NCBI RefSeq assembly: GCF_002000485.1
Contig: NZ_MLAJ01000015.1
Location: forward strand, 32,977-96,976
Reading direction: 5' to 3'
Length of the DNA: 64,000 nucleotides
Source: Rodentibacter ratti
GTDB taxonomy: Bacteria > Pseudomonadota > Gammaproteobacteria > Enterobacterales > Pasteurellaceae
In this document: positions 30,198 to 38,951 of the stretch, in pieces
How positions within the stretch are numbered: the first letter of the stretch is position 1
Layout: each line of letters starts with the position of its first letter
Notes under the pieces: generated by a model
What the model was told of the DNA's origin: nothing
Seen by the model: only the letters and a program-made list of their open reading frames with translations
Databases searched by the model: none
Program-made: the position numbers and the translations under genes

Positions 30198-31250
30198 TTA
30201 ATTGGTTTTGAGTTTATTCCAATATTTTTCGTAAATATCCACGGCATCACCCACATCACCTTGCATAATGCCTTTTTCCACTTCTTCTGAAGGAGGGAAT
30301 AAAGTCGGATCATTCACCAGTTCAGGACTCAGCAAGGCTTTCACACCTTCATTCGGCATTGAAAAGCCCATGCGCTCAATTACCACTTTGGCATTTTCAG
30401 GACGAAGGAGGAAATCGATAAATTTGTGTGCCCCTTCCACATTTTTTGCCGTTTTAGGGATAGCATAGTTATCCATCCAGAAAATCGCCCCTTCTTTCGG
30501 ATAGATAAATTGTAGGCTTGGATTTTCTTTATGGGCAAGATAAGCAGAGCCGTTCCAAATCATTCCGAGTGCCACTTCACCTTGCACATAAGGCACTTCC
30601 GGTGAATCTGAATTGAACGTAATCACATTAGGCAATAAGGTCACTAAACGCTCATAAGCCCCTTTGATTTCTTCTTCGTTGGTGGTGTTAGGGGATTTTC
30701 CATTTAACAATAGGGCAATGTGGAAAACTTCACGGGCATCGCTGGTCATCAGCACTTTGTGCTTAAATTCAGGCTTCCATAAATCCGCCCAACTGGTGAT
30801 GGTTTTTGGGTCAATCTCATCGGCATTGACTTCAATACCGGTTAAACCGTAAACATAAGGCAAGGAGAATTTATTTTCAGGATCAAATTCTTTGTTCAGC
30901 AAGTGTTTTGGAATTTGTTTTAAATTCGCTAATTTGCTGTGATCAAGGGGTTGGAGCATATTTTCCTTAATCATTTTATTCACATAATAGCTCGATGGAA
31001 ACACCACGTCATAGCCGGATCCGGTGTTTTCCGTCAATTTTAATTTGGCATACATTTCTTCGTTGCTTTCAAAGGTGGAATAAATCACCTCCACGCCGGT
31101 TTCTTTAGTGAATTGCGCAACGAGTTCGGGCGGCACATAATCCGTCCAGTTATAAACATAAAGTTTGTTGTTAGCAAAAGCCGATGCCGCAAAAAGTGCG
31201 GTGACAGAAAGGAAAAGATTTTTGACAGAACGAACAACAGATTTTTTCAA
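30198..31250 (-). CDS. potD: Spermidine/putrescine ABC transporter periplasmic binding protein
   Basis: This 350-residue protein has a signal peptide (cut near SAFA, residue 26). PotD-type motifs follow: [33 protein letters not shown], and [26 protein letters not shown] cut by the family's usual polyamine-binding acidic residues (WTDY, EGA). No permease or ATPase genes are adjacent, so it is an orphan or second PotD copy. The signal peptide VTALFA is encoded over a USS (31193-31202). It is divergent from a PuuB-like oxidoreductase gene, which fits polyamine metabolism. Confidence 0.92.
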   Translation of the reverse strand: MKKSVVRSVKNLFLSVTALFAASAFANNKLYVYNWTDYVPPELVAQFTKETGVEVIYSTFESNEEMYAKLKLTENTGSGYDVVFPSSYYVNKMIKENMLQPLDHSKLANLKQIPKHLLNKEFDPENKFSLPYVYGLTGIEVNADEIDPKTITSWADLWKPEFKHKVLMTSDAREVFHIALLLNGKSPNTTNEEEIKGAYERLVTLLPNVITFNSDSPEVPYVQGEVALGMIWNGSAYLAHKENPSLQFIYPKEGAIFWMDNYAIPKTAKNVEGAHKFIDFLLRPENAKVVIERMGFSMPNEGVKALLSPELVNDPTLFPPSEEVEKGIMQGDVGDAVDIYEKYWNKLKTN

Positions 31251-31310
31251 TTTATTGGTCTCCTAGGGGATAAACGATTAATAAAAGCGCACAAAATTTA
31301 CGCGCACGGC

Positions 31311-31319
31311 AGTATAGCA
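31311..31319 (-). promoter_or_regulatory. Extended -10 element (TGCTATACT) for potD
   Basis: The minus strand reads TGCTATACT about 61 bp before the potD ATG, matching the plsC and proS elements. No clear -35 is visible. Confidence 0.5.
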
Positions 31320-31392
31320 CTTTTCCGCAAAAGATTTGACATATTTCCCCATCGGCGTAAGATTTCGCCAGTTTTTATCAATGAGAGGTTTT

Positions 31393-32688
31393 ATGCTCAC
31401 TTTTGCTCATCAAGAACACGTTTCCTCCTATTATTTTGATTCACGCAATCAAGATTTCCAACTTCCTCCTTTAACACAAATTGCACACGCCGATGTTTGT
31501 GTCATCGGTGCGGGCTTTTTTGGCTTATCCGCCGCATTGGAGTTGGCAGAGAAAGGGAAAAAAGTCATGGTATTGGAAGGCGCTCGGGTGGGCTTTGGCG
31601 CTTCCGGTCGAAGTGGTGGGCAAGCCATCAATGGGTTTGAAGAAGGCATTGATGAATATATTCATCAAGTCGGCTTTGAGAAAGCCCGTCAACTGTGGGA
31701 AATGTCACTGGAAGCCATTGATATTATTGATGAACGCATCACAAAATATGGTATTCAATGTGACTGGAAAAAAGGCTATGCGACCCTTGCCTTGAACCAT
31801 CGCCGTATGGATGATCTGATTGAAATGGAAAAAGCCAGCCACAAAAATTTTGGCTACCAAAATATGCAGCTTTGGGACAAAGCGAAACTCAAACAGCATT
31901 TAGGTAGCGATATTTATGTAGGGGGCTTATACGATAGCAATTCCGGACATTTGCATCCTTTCAATTATTGTTTGGGACTGGCGAAAGCCTGTTTAGATCT
32001 TGGCGTGCAGATTTTTGAACAATCACCGGTGGTGGATCTTATCGAAAAAAGCGGTGGTATTGAGGTGAAAACCGACCAAAGTGCGGTCATTTCTCAAGAT
32101 GTTATTTTAGCCACCAACGCTTATATTGATGCACTCCCTAAATCTATCCATCATGGTATTAACCGAAAAATTATGCCGGTGGAAAGTTTCATTATTGCCA
32201 CCGAGCCCTTAAGCCAAGCCGTGGCGGATTCGGTGATTAATAATGGAATGTCTGTGTGCGATAACAATTTGCTACTTGATTATTATCGTTTGAGTGCGGA
32301 CAATCGCCTGCTTTTCGGTAGTGATTCCAGTTCGGAAAAAGATATGGTCGCCGTAATGCGACAAAATATGTTGCACGTTTTCCCACAATTAGAGGATGTG
32401 AAAATCGACTACGGCTGGGCTGGGCCAATTGATATGACGATGAACGCTACCCCGCATTTCGGGCGAATTTCACCCCATATTTATTTTGCGCAAGGTTATT
32501 CAGGACACGGCGTTGCCTTAACCGGCTTGGCTGGTCGCATTATCGCGGAAGCCATTTTAGGCAATGACGAACGCCTGCAAATTTTTGAAGGCTTAAAAGT
32601 GCCTTCCGTTTACGGCGGAAAATGGGTGAAAAATTTAGCCACGAAGATTGGGGTGAAATACTATCAGTTTTTAGATAAATATCGTTAA
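31393..32688 (+). CDS. FAD-dependent amine oxidoreductase, PuuB-like
   Basis: This 431-residue protein of the DAO/glycine-oxidase fold has the N-terminal FAD motif VCVIGAGFFGLSAALELA. GASGRSGGQ and INGFEEGIDEY follow, and the C-terminal GYSGHGVALTGLAGRIIAE is typical of gamma-glutamylputrescine oxidase (PuuB, about 426 aa). I chose the ATG at 31393 because GAGAGG lies 6 nt upstream; longer in-frame starts lack a site. It is divergent from the polyamine-binding protein gene. The substrate assignment is inferred from family and context. Confidence 0.83.
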   Translation: MLTFAHQEHVSSYYFDSRNQDFQLPPLTQIAHADVCVIGAGFFGLSAALELAEKGKKVMVLEGARVGFGASGRSGGQAINGFEEGIDEYIHQVGFEKARQLWEMSLEAIDIIDERITKYGIQCDWKKGYATLALNHRRMDDLIEMEKASHKNFGYQNMQLWDKAKLKQHLGSDIYVGGLYDSNSGHLHPFNYCLGLAKACLDLGVQIFEQSPVVDLIEKSGGIEVKTDQSAVISQDVILATNAYIDALPKSIHHGINRKIMPVESFIIATEPLSQAVADSVINNGMSVCDNNLLLDYYRLSADNRLLFGSDSSSEKDMVAVMRQNMLHVFPQLEDVKIDYGWAGPIDMTMNATPHFGRISPHIYFAQGYSGHGVALTGLAGRIIAEAILGNDERLQIFEGLKVPSVYGGKWVKNLATKIGVKYYQFLDKYR

Positions 32689-32704
32689 AAACAGGTTTAA
32701 ATTG

Positions 32705-32742
32705 ACCGCACTTTTTTTGCCTACTATGACGTAAAGTGCGGT
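32705..32742. terminator. USS inverted-pair terminator between the oxidoreductase and asnC
   Basis: ACCGCACTTT and AAAGTGCGGT form a 10-bp stem with an 18-nt loop between convergent genes, followed by TAGTTTTTTT on the plus strand. Confidence 0.65.
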
Positions 32743-32759
32743 TAGTTTTTTTAAGATAT

Positions 32760-33212
32760 TTACGGCTTAATATCCCTCAAAATAGGATTCTGCATTGAAA
32801 TCAATGTTTCGGTGGATTGAATCTCATCAATTAGCTGAATTTTCGTGGCGAGAACAGAATGCAATTCGGCGATGGTGTGAGTCATCACTTTGATGAAAAT
32901 AGAGTAATTTCCCGTGGTGTAATAGGCCTCCACCACTTCATCAAACGTTTCCAATTTTTTAATCACTTTTTCGTAATCCTTCGCACTTTTCAAAATGATC
33001 CCGATAAAGCAGCAAACGTCATAGCCGAGTTTACGTTCATCAATAATCACTTTGGTGCCTTCAATCACACCGGATTGGCGCATTTTTTCCACACGAACAT
33101 GAATTGTGCCGGGGCTGACGCCAAAATTTTTTGCCATTTCTGCATAGGGCGTACGCGCATCTTTGGTGAGTATGCGGAGAATTTGTTGATCGAGATTATC
33201 AATATTGTGCAT
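32760..33212 (-). CDS. asnC: Lrp/AsnC family regulator AsnC
   Basis: This 150-residue protein has an N-terminal helix-turn-helix (about 20-45, PYAEMAKNFGVSPGTIHVRVEK) and a C-terminal RAM/ACT-like effector domain (about 65-150). AsnC activates asnA and is modulated by asparagine. Divergent placement next to asnA is the classical arrangement. The 153-bp gap is AT-rich and presumably holds its binding sites, though I could not single one out. Confidence 0.95.
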   Translation of the reverse strand: MHNIDNLDQQILRILTKDARTPYAEMAKNFGVSPGTIHVRVEKMRQSGVIEGTKVIIDERKLGYDVCCFIGIILKSAKDYEKVIKKLETFDEVVEAYYTTGNYSIFIKVMTHTIAELHSVLATKIQLIDEIQSTETLISMQNPILRDIKP

Positions 33213-33365
33213 AGAATAGCCTCTTTAGAATTAATCTAATAAATCACCATTAAATTAGATAATATTCAAAATTATTTTAAATGTAAACAAAATACTTGAA
33301 AGAGTGTTATGATTTATTGAATAATACACAAAACCTTACTTATTATTAAATAGCAGGCGGAAAAT

Positions 33366-34358
33366 ATGAAGAAAACATTTATTTTACAACAACAAGAAAT
33401 TAGTTTTGTTAAAAACACCTTTACTCAGAACCTAATCGAACAACTGGGAATTATTGAAGTGCAAGGTCCAATTCTTAACGAAGTAGGCAACGGAATGCAG
33501 GATAATTTGTCCGGTATTGAGAAGGCCGTTCAAGTACATGTGAAATGTATCCCGAATGCCGTATATGAAGTTGTTCACTCTTTATCAAAATGGAAACGTC
33601 ATACCCTGGCACGTTTTCATTTTAAAGAGGGAGAGGGGCTTTTCGTGCATATGAAAGCCTTACGTCCTGATGAAGATTCTTTAGATCCAACCCACTCCAT
33701 TTATGTGGATCAATGGGACTGGGAAAAAGTGATTCCGGAAGGTCGCCGTAACCTTGCTTACTTAAAAGAAACCGTTAATTCTATTTATCGTGCGATTCGT
33801 TTAACGGAACTTGCAGTAGAAGCCCGTTTTGATATTCCTTCTATTTTGCCAAAACAAATTACCTTTATTCATAGTGAAGATTTGGTAAAACGTTACCCTG
33901 ATCTTTCCAGTAAAGAACGGGAAAATGCTATCTGTAAAGAATATGGTGCAGTATTTTTGATTGGTATCGGTGGTGAATTATCCGATGGTAAACCACATGA
34001 TGGACGTTCTCCGGATTATGATGACTGGACAACGGAATCTGAAAACGGCTATAAAGGTTTAAATGGCGATATTCTTGTGTGGAACGATCAACTTAACACA
34101 GCATTTGAGCTATCCTCTATGGGGATCCGTGTGGATGAATCGGCACTCCGTTTGCAAGTGGCTTTAGCCGGCAAAGAAGATTGTTTAAAAATGGATTGGC
34201 ACCAAGATCTACTAAACGGGAAATTACCTCTCTCAATTGGTGGGGGTATTGGTCAGTCACGTATGGCGATGTTCTTATTACGTAAAAAACATATCGGCGA
34301 AGTACAATCCAGCGTATGGCCGAGAGAAATGTTAGAACAATATCAACATATTCTTTAA
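33366..34358 (+). CDS. asnA: Aspartate-ammonia ligase (asparagine synthetase A)
   Basis: This 330-residue enzyme, identical in length to E. coli AsnA, makes asparagine from aspartate, ammonia and ATP through a class II synthetase-like fold. Conserved stretches include [32 protein letters not shown], and the C-terminal [14 protein letters not shown] motif 3. AGGCGGAAA lies before the ATG. Its divergence from asnC indicates control by that regulator. Confidence 0.97.
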   Translation: MKKTFILQQQEISFVKNTFTQNLIEQLGIIEVQGPILNEVGNGMQDNLSGIEKAVQVHVKCIPNAVYEVVHSLSKWKRHTLARFHFKEGEGLFVHMKALRPDEDSLDPTHSIYVDQWDWEKVIPEGRRNLAYLKETVNSIYRAIRLTELAVEARFDIPSILPKQITFIHSEDLVKRYPDLSSKERENAICKEYGAVFLIGIGGELSDGKPHDGRSPDYDDWTTESENGYKGLNGDILVWNDQLNTAFELSSMGIRVDESALRLQVALAGKEDCLKMDWHQDLLNGKLPLSIGGGIGQSRMAMFLLRKKHIGEVQSSVWPREMLEQYQHIL

Positions 34359-34365
34359 CGTTCTA

Positions 34366-34399
34366 AAAAAAGTGCGGTTGAAATCAACCGCACTTTTTT
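34366..34399. terminator. USS inverted-pair terminator between asnA and serA
   Basis: An A-run plus GTGCGGTTG pairs with CAACCGCAC plus a T-run across an AAAT loop, giving about 15 bp of stem. It is bidirectional between convergent genes. Confidence 0.85.
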
Positions 34400-34403
34400 A
34401 TTA

Positions 34404-35636
34404 TTAATATAATATCCGTGCTCGGATTGTACCGTCAATTTCACGCAGTTTAACTAATAGAGGTTCTGCATTCTCTGTTTCCACATCCACCACAACATAA
34501 CCGATTTTCGGATCAGTTTGTAGATATTGTGCAGCGATATTGATATTGGCTTCCACAAAAATTTGGTTGAGCTTGTTCAAAATACCCGGACGATTCTCGT
34601 GAATATGCAATAAACGTTTGGTGCCTTCGTGTTCCGGCAAAGAAACTTCCGGGAAATTCACAGAAGATAAGGTAGAACCATTGTCGGAATATTTCACGAA
34701 TTTACCGGCCACTTCAAAACCGATATTTTCTTGCGCTTCCGCTGTGGAACCGCCAATATGCGGGGTTAAAATCACATTATCAAATTCACGTAATGGAGAG
34801 ACAAATTCTTCATTAATTGAAGCAGGTTCAACAGGGAACACATCAATCGCCGCGCCATGAATTTTTCCCTCTTTTAAGGCTTGAGCAAGGGCATCAATAT
34901 CCACCACCGAACCACGCGCCGCATTAATTAAAATGGAGCCTTGTTTGAGTTGGGCAATACGCTCTGCACTCATTAGATTACGGGTTGAAGGTAACTCAGG
35001 CACGTGTAAAGAAATGACATCACAAGACCCAAGCAATTCTTCTAGACTACGCACTTGTTTCGCATTACCAAGTGGTAATTTGTTTTCAATATCGTAGAAA
35101 TACACGTCCATACCTAAGGATTCCGCAATAATACTTAACTGAGAACCGATATGGCCATAACCTACGATGCCTAATTTTTTACCCCGCACTTCATGTGAAC
35201 CCGTAGCGGATTTATTCCATACCCCACGATGAACTTCCGCATTGGCTTGTGGCACATTACGCATTAAAAGTAAAATTTCACCTAACACTAATTCAGCGAC
35301 GGAACGTGTATTTGAGAATGGTGCGTTAAATACCGGAATACCCCGTGCTTTTGCCGCATTAAGATCAACCTGATTGGTGCCAATACAAAAACAGCCTACA
35401 GCAATAAGTTTTGGCGCGGCATCAATCATTTCCTCGGTTAAATGCGTACGCGAACGCAAACCGATAAAATGAGCGTCTTTGATCGCAGCTTTCAGCTCAT
35501 CACCATCAAGGGCTTTTTTGTAATAATCAATATTGGTATAGCCTGCGGCATGCAAGGTATCCAATGCACTTTGATGCACACCTTCCAGCAATACAAATTT
35601 GATTTTTGATTTGTCGAGTGACACTTTATTTGTCAT
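34404..35636 (-). CDS. serA: D-3-phosphoglycerate dehydrogenase
   Basis: This 410-residue enzyme oxidises 3-phosphoglycerate, the first step of serine synthesis. The NAD motif is GIVGYGHIGSQ, the catalytic His lies in the TPHIGGSTAEAQENIG block, and a C-terminal ACT domain (about 340-410, LLHIHENRPGILNKLNQIF) gives serine feedback inhibition. The start has a GGAAGG site. It follows rpiA by 31 bp on the same strand, so the two probably share a transcript. Confidence 0.97.
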   Translation of the reverse strand: MTNKVSLDKSKIKFVLLEGVHQSALDTLHAAGYTNIDYYKKALDGDELKAAIKDAHFIGLRSRTHLTEEMIDAAPKLIAVGCFCIGTNQVDLNAAKARGIPVFNAPFSNTRSVAELVLGEILLLMRNVPQANAEVHRGVWNKSATGSHEVRGKKLGIVGYGHIGSQLSIIAESLGMDVYFYDIENKLPLGNAKQVRSLEELLGSCDVISLHVPELPSTRNLMSAERIAQLKQGSILINAARGSVVDIDALAQALKEGKIHGAAIDVFPVEPASINEEFVSPLREFDNVILTPHIGGSTAEAQENIGFEVAGKFVKYSDNGSTLSSVNFPEVSLPEHEGTKRLLHIHENRPGILNKLNQIFVEANINIAAQYLQTDPKIGYVVVDVETENAEPLLVKLREIDGTIRARILY

Positions 35637-35667
35637 GTTTGCCTTCCTTATTTTTTATTTCTATAAA

Positions 35668-36327
35668 TTATTCGATAATTTTTGCACCTTCAGGCGTACC
35701 AACAATCACGATATCCGCACCACGTAGTGCAAAAATGCCATTCGTTACCACACCTGCAACATTGTTTAATTCTTTTTCCATTTCCACCGGATTTAGGATA
35801 GTAAAATTATGCACATCTAAAATCACATTGCCGTTATCCGTCACAACGCCTTCACGATATTCCGGTGCACCGCCAAGTGCGGCTAATTTTCTCCCCACTT
35901 GTGAGCGAGCCATTGGGATCACTTCCACCGGTAACGGGAAGCTTGAACCCAGCACATCGACTTGTTTGCTGGCATCTACGATACAAATAAATTTTTTCGC
36001 TAGGGCTGCCACGATTTTTTCTCTCGTCAATGCGGCACCGCCCCCTTTAATCATCATTTTTTGCGGGTTAATTTCATCTGCACCATCTACATAAATATCT
36101 AATCCGGACACTTCGTTTGCACTAAATACTTCAATACCTTGTTTTCGCAACAATTCTTCAGAAGCTTTTGATGCTGCCACGGCACCTTTAATTTGGTCTT
36201 TTATTGTTCCCAACGCTTCAATAAAACAGCACACAGTAGAGCCACTACCTACCCCAACGATAGTATCTTCTTTTACGTACTGTAAAGCCGCTTGAGCTGC
36301 AAGCTTTTTCATTTCTAATTGATCCAT
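35668..36327 (-). CDS. rpiA: Ribose-5-phosphate isomerase A
   Basis: This 219-residue enzyme interconverts ribulose-5-phosphate and ribose-5-phosphate. Family motifs are [24 protein letters not shown] (active-site Asp/Glu) and [15 protein letters not shown] with the catalytic Glu/Lys. A C-terminal [18 protein letters not shown] closes the fold. It is upstream of serA. It supplies ribose phosphate for purine synthesis and connects with zwf, pgl, gnd and rpe elsewhere in the window. Confidence 0.97.
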   Translation of the reverse strand: MDQLEMKKLAAQAALQYVKEDTIVGVGSGSTVCCFIEALGTIKDQIKGAVAASKASEELLRKQGIEVFSANEVSGLDIYVDGADEINPQKMMIKGGGAALTREKIVAALAKKFICIVDASKQVDVLGSSFPLPVEVIPMARSQVGRKLAALGGAPEYREGVVTDNGNVILDVHNFTILNPVEMEKELNNVAGVVTNGIFALRGADIVIVGTPEGAKIIE

Positions 36328-36431
36328 TTCTTTTCTCTTTTTCAGAAGTAAACGATTGCGTTACTTTAATACGCTAAAATTAAATAAACAAGTGCAAATT
36401 TTGATAGCTCATCATGAAAAAATAACATGAG

Positions 36432-37583
36432 CTAATCCTCTGTTAAAAACAAGGCTAACAGTTCATTTAAAAATAATTTTCCATGTTCGGTGATTTGCCA
36501 AGTGGTGTCGGTTTCTACGATATAATTTCTTTGCAGGGCAATTTCAATCTGATTTTTGACCGCACTTTGTGCCAACCCGGTATAAGCTTCAAATTCCTCT
36601 TTCGGTACGGCTTCCAGCAAGCGAAAACGATTCATAAAAAATTCAAAAGGGCGGTCAATTTCAGGGACGTTTTTTTCCTCATAAAGATAATCCCCCTTCA
36701 AATAGCCTTTCGGGTGCTTGGTTTTGGAAAAACGGAGAATTCCCCCGTCGGGAAACGTAAGTTTTCCGTGAGCGCCACAACCAATCGCCAAATAATCACC
36801 AAAACGCCAATAATTCAAATTGTGTCGGCATTGAAATCCCGGTTTGGCATAGGCAGAAGTTTCATACTGTTGATAGCCTGTGGCGGTGAGCAATTGATGC
36901 CCTTGTTCAAAAATATCCCAAAGCGCATCTTCATCGGGCAAGGTTGGAGGCCGATAGGCAAACATCGTATTGGGCTCAATAGTGAGTTGATACCAAGAAA
37001 GATGAGGGGGCTCAAGGGCAATAGCCTGCCGTAAATCCTCTAAAGCCTCAGCCAGGGTTTGATTGGGTAACCCATGCATCAAATCTAAATTGAAACTTTG
37101 CAGCCCGGAAACTTTCGCCAAATTGACCGCACTTTTTGCCTCTGCCCCATTATGGATTCGTCCTAAACGCTGAAGTTTGTCATCATTGAAACTTTGAATC
37201 CCCATGGAAATTCTTGTCACACCAGCAGCCACATAACCTTTAAACCGCTCGGCTTCCACCGTGCCGGGGTTGGCTTCCAAGGTGATTTCAATGTCCTTTT
37301 CAAAGGGAATCTGTTTTTTTACTTCATTCAATAAACAGGCAATACTTTCCGCAGAAAATAGGCTCGGCGTGCCGCCTCCAATAAAAATGGAATGTAACTG
37401 ACGCCCCTGAATACTTTCCTGAAAACGGGCTAGATCAGTTTGTAAATCCTGCAATAAGTGATGAGTATAATCTTTTTCGGGAATCTCGCCTTTTTGCGCA
37501 TGGGAGTTAAAATCACAATAGGGGCATTTCTGCACACACCAAGGAATATGGATATAAAGGGAAAGGGGGGGGCGTCTAAGCAT
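36432..37583 (-). CDS. hemW: Radical-SAM heme chaperone HemW
   Basis: This 383-residue protein has the radical-SAM cluster CVQKCPYCDF (C16, C20, C23), HIPW ahead of it, and the HemW C-terminal domain. HemW proteins were long annotated as oxygen-independent coproporphyrinogen oxidase but act as heme chaperones. The start codons 4-7 contain a run of eight C residues (G8 on the plus strand, 37565-37572), a possible slippage site. It is divergent from the MFS gene. Confidence 0.92.
   Translation of the reverse strand: MLRRPPLSLYIHIPWCVQKCPYCDFNSHAQKGEIPEKDYTHHLLQDLQTDLARFQESIQGRQLHSIFIGGGTPSLFSAESIACLLNEVKKQIPFEKDIEITLEANPGTVEAERFKGYVAAGVTRISMGIQSFNDDKLQRLGRIHNGAEAKSAVNLAKVSGLQSFNLDLMHGLPNQTLAEALEDLRQAIALEPPHLSWYQLTIEPNTMFAYRPPTLPDEDALWDIFEQGHQLLTATGYQQYETSAYAKPGFQCRHNLNYWRFGDYLAIGCGAHGKLTFPDGGILRFSKTKHPKGYLKGDYLYEEKNVPEIDRPFEFFMNRFRLLEAVPKEEFEAYTGLAQSAVKNQIEIALQRNYIVETDTTWQITEHGKLFLNELLALFLTED
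37565..37572. repeat. Homopolymer G8/C8 at the start of hemW
   Basis: Eight G residues on the plus strand correspond to C8 in hemW codons 4-7, between the start and the radical-SAM motif. Loss or gain of one base would abolish the protein. Confidence 0.7.
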
Positions 37584-37693
37584 GATAATTGATAGATTGA
37601 AAGATATTTTGTGCTATTTTATGCCATGACAAGGAATAACGAAAAATAAAAATTTCATCAGTGAATACTCGCTGAGTAAAAATAATCAAGGAA

Positions 37694-38869
37694 ATGAAAA
37701 TGAAATCCTACATCAACCTGCTTTCCCTATTCTGTGGTCAGGCATTAAGTGGTAGCGTGATTTCACTTTTAACACTGACATCTACGCTAGTAGGAAAGGT
37801 ATTAGCGCCAAAAGATTTTTTAGTGTCTTTGCCGATTACAATGACAGTGCTAGGTTCGGCAATTACTGTCTATTTTGCGTCTTTTTTAATGGCAAAATAT
37901 GGCAGAAGAACAGCATTTATTGTGAGCGGATTCATCGGTATTGTCGGAGTATTATTGGCGATTTACGCCATTTATCACGCACAATTTTATCTATTTAGCC
38001 TTGCTACTTTTATTTTGGGTGGAGCAACGGTGTTCAACCAATATTATCGTTTCGCTGCGGCGGAAGTATTCAATGAGGAAGTGAATAAAAAACGGGCGAC
38101 TTCGTTGATTATCAGTGCAGGCATTATCGGTGGCGTATTAGGCCCTTTTTTAGCAGAGAAAGGTGCTAATTTATTGGCCGTAAAATATGTGGGGATTTTC
38201 TGGCTGTGTTTGGCTGTCTTTGTGCTTTTAATTATCAGCCAACTTTTCCTTTCAATCAAAAATACACAAACCCTATGCGCTCAAAATCAGCCTGTACCGA
38301 AAGATATTTTCTTACAGAAAGAATTTAAAATCGGTACGGCGTGCTGTGCTTTAAGTTTTGCGATGATGGTGTTATTGATGAACGCCACGCCTTTGGCAAT
38401 GCATCATCAACATTTTCAGCTTGAACAAATCAGTCCGGTACTGCAATGGCATTTTGTAGCAATGTATAGTCCGGCGTTATTACTACCTTTTGTAGTGAAG
38501 AAAATCCCGAACCAATATATTATCGGTTTAGGCTGTTTGTTGTTTATTATTGGCGGTTTATGCAGTTTGTTTTTTCAGCAACATTGGGCATATTTAGCCG
38601 CGTTGATATTCATTGGCGCAGGTTGGGGCTTAATGTTTAGCGGCGGTACGTTTTTGCTTAATCAGCTATCGCCACAACATAAACATAAATTACAAGGCAC
38701 AAGTTCGCTTATCACTTATCTTGCCAATCTCACCGCCTCTTTTTCTGTGGGATTATTAATGGCAACTCCCTACGGCTGGCAAATGGCGAATTTAAGTGCG
38801 GTCATTTTGATGAGTATTTTTAGCTTATGGTTTTTTCATCAATTTAAAAGAGTGAAAACTAAACCCTAG
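37694..38869 (+). CDS. MFS transporter, unknown substrate
   Basis: This 391-residue integral membrane protein has about 12 hydrophobic segments. The loop MAKYGRRTAF between segments 2 and 3 is the MFS signature (G-x-x-x-D/G-R-x-G-R-R type), and a central loop lies near 195-210. No binding residues reveal a substrate; drug or metabolite efflux is plausible. Two in-frame ATGs (37694 and 37700) are possible; AAGGAAATG precedes the first. The C-terminus is encoded near a USS-like sequence. Standing alone between hemW and lon. Confidence 0.83.
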   Translation: MKMKSYINLLSLFCGQALSGSVISLLTLTSTLVGKVLAPKDFLVSLPITMTVLGSAITVYFASFLMAKYGRRTAFIVSGFIGIVGVLLAIYAIYHAQFYLFSLATFILGGATVFNQYYRFAAAEVFNEEVNKKRATSLIISAGIIGGVLGPFLAEKGANLLAVKYVGIFWLCLAVFVLLIISQLFLSIKNTQTLCAQNQPVPKDIFLQKEFKIGTACCALSFAMMVLLMNATPLAMHHQHFQLEQISPVLQWHFVAMYSPALLLPFVVKKIPNQYIIGLGCLLFIIGGLCSLFFQQHWAYLAALIFIGAGWGLMFSGGTFLLNQLSPQHKHKLQGTSSLITYLANLTASFSVGLLMATPYGWQMANLSAVILMSIFSLWFFHQFKRVKTKP

Positions 38870-38913
38870 ATTGAAGAAGAGTGCGGTCACTTCTTTTGAG
38901 TTTTAATACATAC

Positions 38914-38939
38914 AAAAAGGGCTTGTTCTCACAAGCCCT
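38914..38939 (-). terminator. Terminator of lon
   Basis: AGGGCTTGT and ACAAGCCCT form a 9-bp stem with a TCTC loop. On the minus strand TTTTT follows. It lies just past the lon stop and could also serve the convergent MFS gene. Confidence 0.8.
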
Positions 38940-38951
38940 AAAAATATTCAA

